Source of the DNA: an uncultured Francisella sp.
GTDB lineage: Bacteria > Pseudomonadota > Gammaproteobacteria > Burkholderiales > Neisseriaceae
DNA length: 9,207 bases
Assembly (NCBI GenBank): GCA_905373555.1
Contig: CAJPTP010000026.1
Location: forward strand, 1 to 9,207
Direction of reading: 5' to 3'
The notes beneath the pieces were generated by a model. The model saw only the letters and a list, made by a program, of their open reading frames with translations. It searched no databases and was not told where the DNA came from. A program made the translations under genes and the position numbers. Shown here piece after piece: positions 7,578 through 9,207 of this stretch (positions are counted from its first letter, which is position 1; each line of letters starts with the position of its first letter).

Positions 7578-7638
7578 AGGAAAGTATGCGAGAAGTGTTG
7601 ACGCCCTCTCCTGTCAGGATTGTTTGTGTTTGTGTTGA

Positions 7639-7646
7639 AAAATCAA
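7639..7646. repeat. Left copy of 8-bp target duplication
   Basis: AAAATCAA abuts the left end of the inner element and is repeated exactly at 7847-7854 next to its right end. An 8-base duplication is the footprint expected from a cut-and-paste transposase with an 8-bp stagger. Confidence 0.8.
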
Positions 7647-7846
7647 GGGAAAGTTAGCGAGAAGTGTTGATGCCCTCTCCTGTCGGAGTTGTTGCGCTGG
7701 TGTTGAAAAATCAAAAGAAAAGCTCTCAAGCGACCATTGAAGGTTCTGATCGCTTTTATTCGAGCTGGCGCAACACCACAGCCAGAGAAACAGTTTCACC
7801 ATGATTTCATAGTGTTTTTTTATCAACACTTCTCGCATACTTCCCC
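7647..7846. mobile_element. Inner MITE-like element, 200 bp, intact
   Basis: Terminal inverted repeats at 7647-7670 and 7823-7846 match at 21 of 24 positions; the outermost bases are GGG and CCC(C). Base composition is about 45% G+C by hand count, far below the neighbouring genes. The right half (from 7711) is about 84% identical to the right half of the outer copy with no gaps; the left half shares long identical blocks such as GCCCTCTCCTGTC and GTGTTGAAAAATCAA. The inner copy lies in the same orientation as the outer one. The divergence between copies means they are not products of one recent local duplication. No complete gene is present; a 74-codon minus-strand frame (7614-7838) runs through it, but its translation has no recognisable domain. 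Confidence 0.85.
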
Positions 7847-7854
7847 AAAATCAA
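7847..7854. repeat. Right copy of 8-bp target duplication
   Basis: AAAATCAA directly follows the CCCC end of the inner element and matches 7639-7646 exactly. The bases after it (AATAAAAGCTC) continue the outer element as expected. Confidence 0.8.
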
Positions 7855-7986
7855 AATAAAAGCTCTCAATCGACCCTTGAAGGTCTGGATTGCTTTTCTT
7901 CGAGCTTGCGCAACGCGACAGCCGGAGAAGAAGTTGCGCCATGATTTCATGGTTCTTTTATATCAACACTTCTCGCATACATGCCT

Positions 7987-8164
7987 AAAGCAAAAAAATC
8001 GAGGGAAGCGAGAACGGCTTGAAAGGCGAGAAAGGGGCCGCGGGAAAACAAACATGGGCCAAACGGGGCCGGGCCCGCCGCGAAGCGGGTCTGCGCGGAA
8101 AATCCCGCCCAATCCCTCTTGGAGGGAAAGCGAGCTTGCGATTCTTTCAAGCGCGCGGCCGGGC
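7987..8164. other. Gene-free flank between repeat island and minus-strand membrane protein
   Basis: Composition rises back to GC-rich. Two small hairpins are visible: CCCGC/GCGGG around CGCGAA near 8089-8104 and CCCTC/GAGGG around TTG near 8115-8127. Either might help end the minus-strand gene whose stop is at 8165, but neither has a clear T tract on the minus strand. No gene supported. Confidence 0.45.
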
Positions 8165-9196
8165 TCAATCCTCTTGGGACTCAAGCCGAGTTTGGGACAG
8201 ATGGCGCGAGCAGGAGGCCATCTTTGCCAATCCCATCAGGCCCGCCAGGCCGCCGAAGCCCGCGACCCCCAACACTCCCGTCCACAGCCCCAACGCCGCG
8301 CCCGGGGCATCGTCGCTCAAATCCAGCGCCGCGAAGGCCATCAGCGCGGCCGCGACGCAGCAAAACGCCAAGGTCAACGCCATGGCGATCATTTCCGCGA
8401 CCGACGCGCGCGGGGCGGACGGGTCAAGCAAAGCGGATTTGGCGAATTCGTAGCGTCTCGCCCAACCGGCGAGGTAGGGAAACAGCCAAACGAAGGCCGC
8501 GCCCGGGATCAACAGCGGCAGCGTCATCAACCAAGGGGCCGCGCGCGACGCGTCGCAGTCGCGCAGCTCGGCCCAAGCGCGCGCCCCCACCGTCAAAGCA
8601 GCTAGGGCGGAAAGCAAAGCCGCCGCGGCCGCCCCCGCCGCGAGCAGGGCGGCGGGGGCGCGCAAGGCGTCGATTTCCTCGGGCCCGACCCCGCGGGCGA
8701 AGGCCGCGGCCAAAGCATGGGCGGCTTGCGCCAAGCGCAAAGGCGCCTCGGGGCTCGCCAAGGACGCCCCCGCCAAGCAAAGAGACAGGCAAAAGAAAGA
8801 GACGGCCGACGCGACGGGGAAGCGTCGGGCGCGGGCGAAGCCCGGTTCGGCGAAGTCAGGCCGGCCGGCGCGCCGAGGCGGGGCGTCGGGCGCCGAGTTT
8901 TTTCGCTCCGTTTCGGATTGGGCGGGCGGCAAAGCGGAAATGGAGGCGCTCAAGGAGCCAAAGTCGACGGAGCCGACGTCTTGCCCCTCGTCATGGGGTT
9001 GGGCGACGGCTCGCCCGAGATTTTCGAGCTCCAAAGCGTCTTGGGCCGTCAGAAGCGGCTCGCCCCCCGCCAACGCCGTTATCGCCGCGCGCCCCGCAGC
9101 CAAAGCCAAAACCAAGGCCCAGGCGAAAGAAAACCCAAACACAGCGGTACTCGGCGCGGCGCGGCGGCGGCCGCCCTGCACCACGACGCAGCCCAT
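8165..9196 (-). CDS. Polytopic membrane protein of unknown function, possibly 5' partial
   Basis: I do not recognise the 343-residue product. Hydrophobic segments lie at about 17-43, 127-147, 181-204, 220-245, 268-291 and 297-326, suggesting five or six membrane passes. Between the first two is a hydrophilic, Ser/Pro/acidic stretch (about 50-118) that looks disordered. A recognisable middle part, PWLMTLPLLIPGAAFVWLFP (221-240), is rich in Trp and Pro. The C terminus (328-343) is hydrophilic and charged. ATG at 9196 is the first available start in the window, but the frame has no stop between it and the window edge, and no clear ribosome site is visible, so the gene may begin outside. Its direction opposes the pqi-hisA side, converging on the repeat island. 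Reality is supported by length, hydrophobic periodicity and a hydrophilic C terminus. Confidence 0.65.
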   Translation of the reverse strand: MGCVVVQGGRRRAAPSTAVFGFSFAWALVLALAAGRAAITALAGGEPLLTAQDALELENLGRAVAQPHDEGQDVGSVDFGSLSASISALPPAQSETERKNSAPDAPPRRAGRPDFAEPGFARARRFPVASAVSFFCLSLCLAGASLASPEAPLRLAQAAHALAAAFARGVGPEEIDALRAPAALLAAGAAAAALLSALAALTVGARAWAELRDCDASRAAPWLMTLPLLIPGAAFVWLFPYLAGWARRYEFAKSALLDPSAPRASVAEMIAMALTLAFCCVAAALMAFAALDLSDDAPGAALGLWTGVLGVAGFGGLAGLMGLAKMASCSRHLSQTRLESQED

Positions 9197-9207
9197 GGTG
9201 TTCCACG

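Larger units (their letters stand above)
7578..7986. mobile_element. Outer MITE-like element, interrupted by a second copy of itself
   Basis: The ends are 24-base inverted repeats, 7578-7601 and 7963-7986, matching at 22 of 24 positions by hand alignment; the inner 18 bases (starting GTATGCGAGAAGTG) are identical. The element is split at 7639-7646/7847-7854 by the inner copy. Removing the inner 200 bases and one 8-base duplication leaves 201 bases, and the rejoined sequence runs collinearly with the inner copy through the former insertion point (one mismatch in the 28 bases around it). It encodes no transposase and would need one supplied in trans. The right flank begins AAAGCAAAAAAA (7987-7998) and the same 12-mer occurs at 7565-7576 on the left, a probable target duplication blurred by A-tract growth. 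Transposon family not assigned. Confidence 0.8.

Noticed and set aside
7614..7838. 74-codon minus-strand frame inside the inner element as a gene
   Set aside because: The equivalent frame in the other copy differs mostly by replacement changes, and the translation shows no domain; it is an artefact of the repeat.
7647..7846. IS66-family assignment from an 8-bp duplication and a GTAAGCG-like end
   Set aside because: The resemblance is limited to a few bases internal to the ends (the element starts GGG), and several families make 8-bp duplications.
7584..7980. CRISPR array or phage att sites
   Set aside because: Repeats are few, imperfect, of two kinds and partly inverted, with no regular spacers; nested insertion explains every block.

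Overview
The window is GC-rich overall (roughly two thirds G+C by eye). It carries compact plus-strand genes of a Gram-negative cell-envelope system. The pqiABC set, the outer-membrane lipoprotein and the protein style fit a Pseudomonadota, probably a betaproteobacterium; this placement is inference from gene content and composition, and no rRNA or marker phylogeny is available. Many proteins have Ala/Gly/Pro/Arg-rich tails, and intergenic DNA is long and low in complexity, so false open frames are abundant on both strands.

Layout: a minus-strand, membrane-anchored YiiX/C92-type NlpC/P60-superfamily hydrolase (283-1248) is followed by a weak terminator (191-220). It is divergent from the plus-strand genes across a 458-bp GC-rich spacer holding a 17-bp tandem repeat, a 16-bp perfect palindrome and a possible -10 box. 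Then come pqiA (1707-3059), pqiB (3277-5358) and pqiC (5411-6052), encoding inner-membrane protein, MCE-domain bridge and outer-membrane lipoprotein of the Pqi intermembrane transport system. hisA (6114-6881) and an unrecognised four-helix membrane protein (6951-7394) follow in the same direction, closed by two terminators in tandem (7398-7416 and about 7437-7467).

Right of the terminators lies an AT-richer island (7578-7986, about 45% G+C in the inner copy by hand count). It resolves into two copies of a ~200-bp non-coding inverted-repeat element, one inserted inside the other. The inner copy (7647-7846) is flanked by an exact 8-bp duplication. Removing it and one duplication restores an outer copy of 201 bp that aligns through the join with the inner copy. 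This self-nested MITE-like structure is the most notable thing in the window. The last part (8165-9196) is a minus-strand polytopic membrane protein of unknown function, possibly cut at its 5' end by the window edge.
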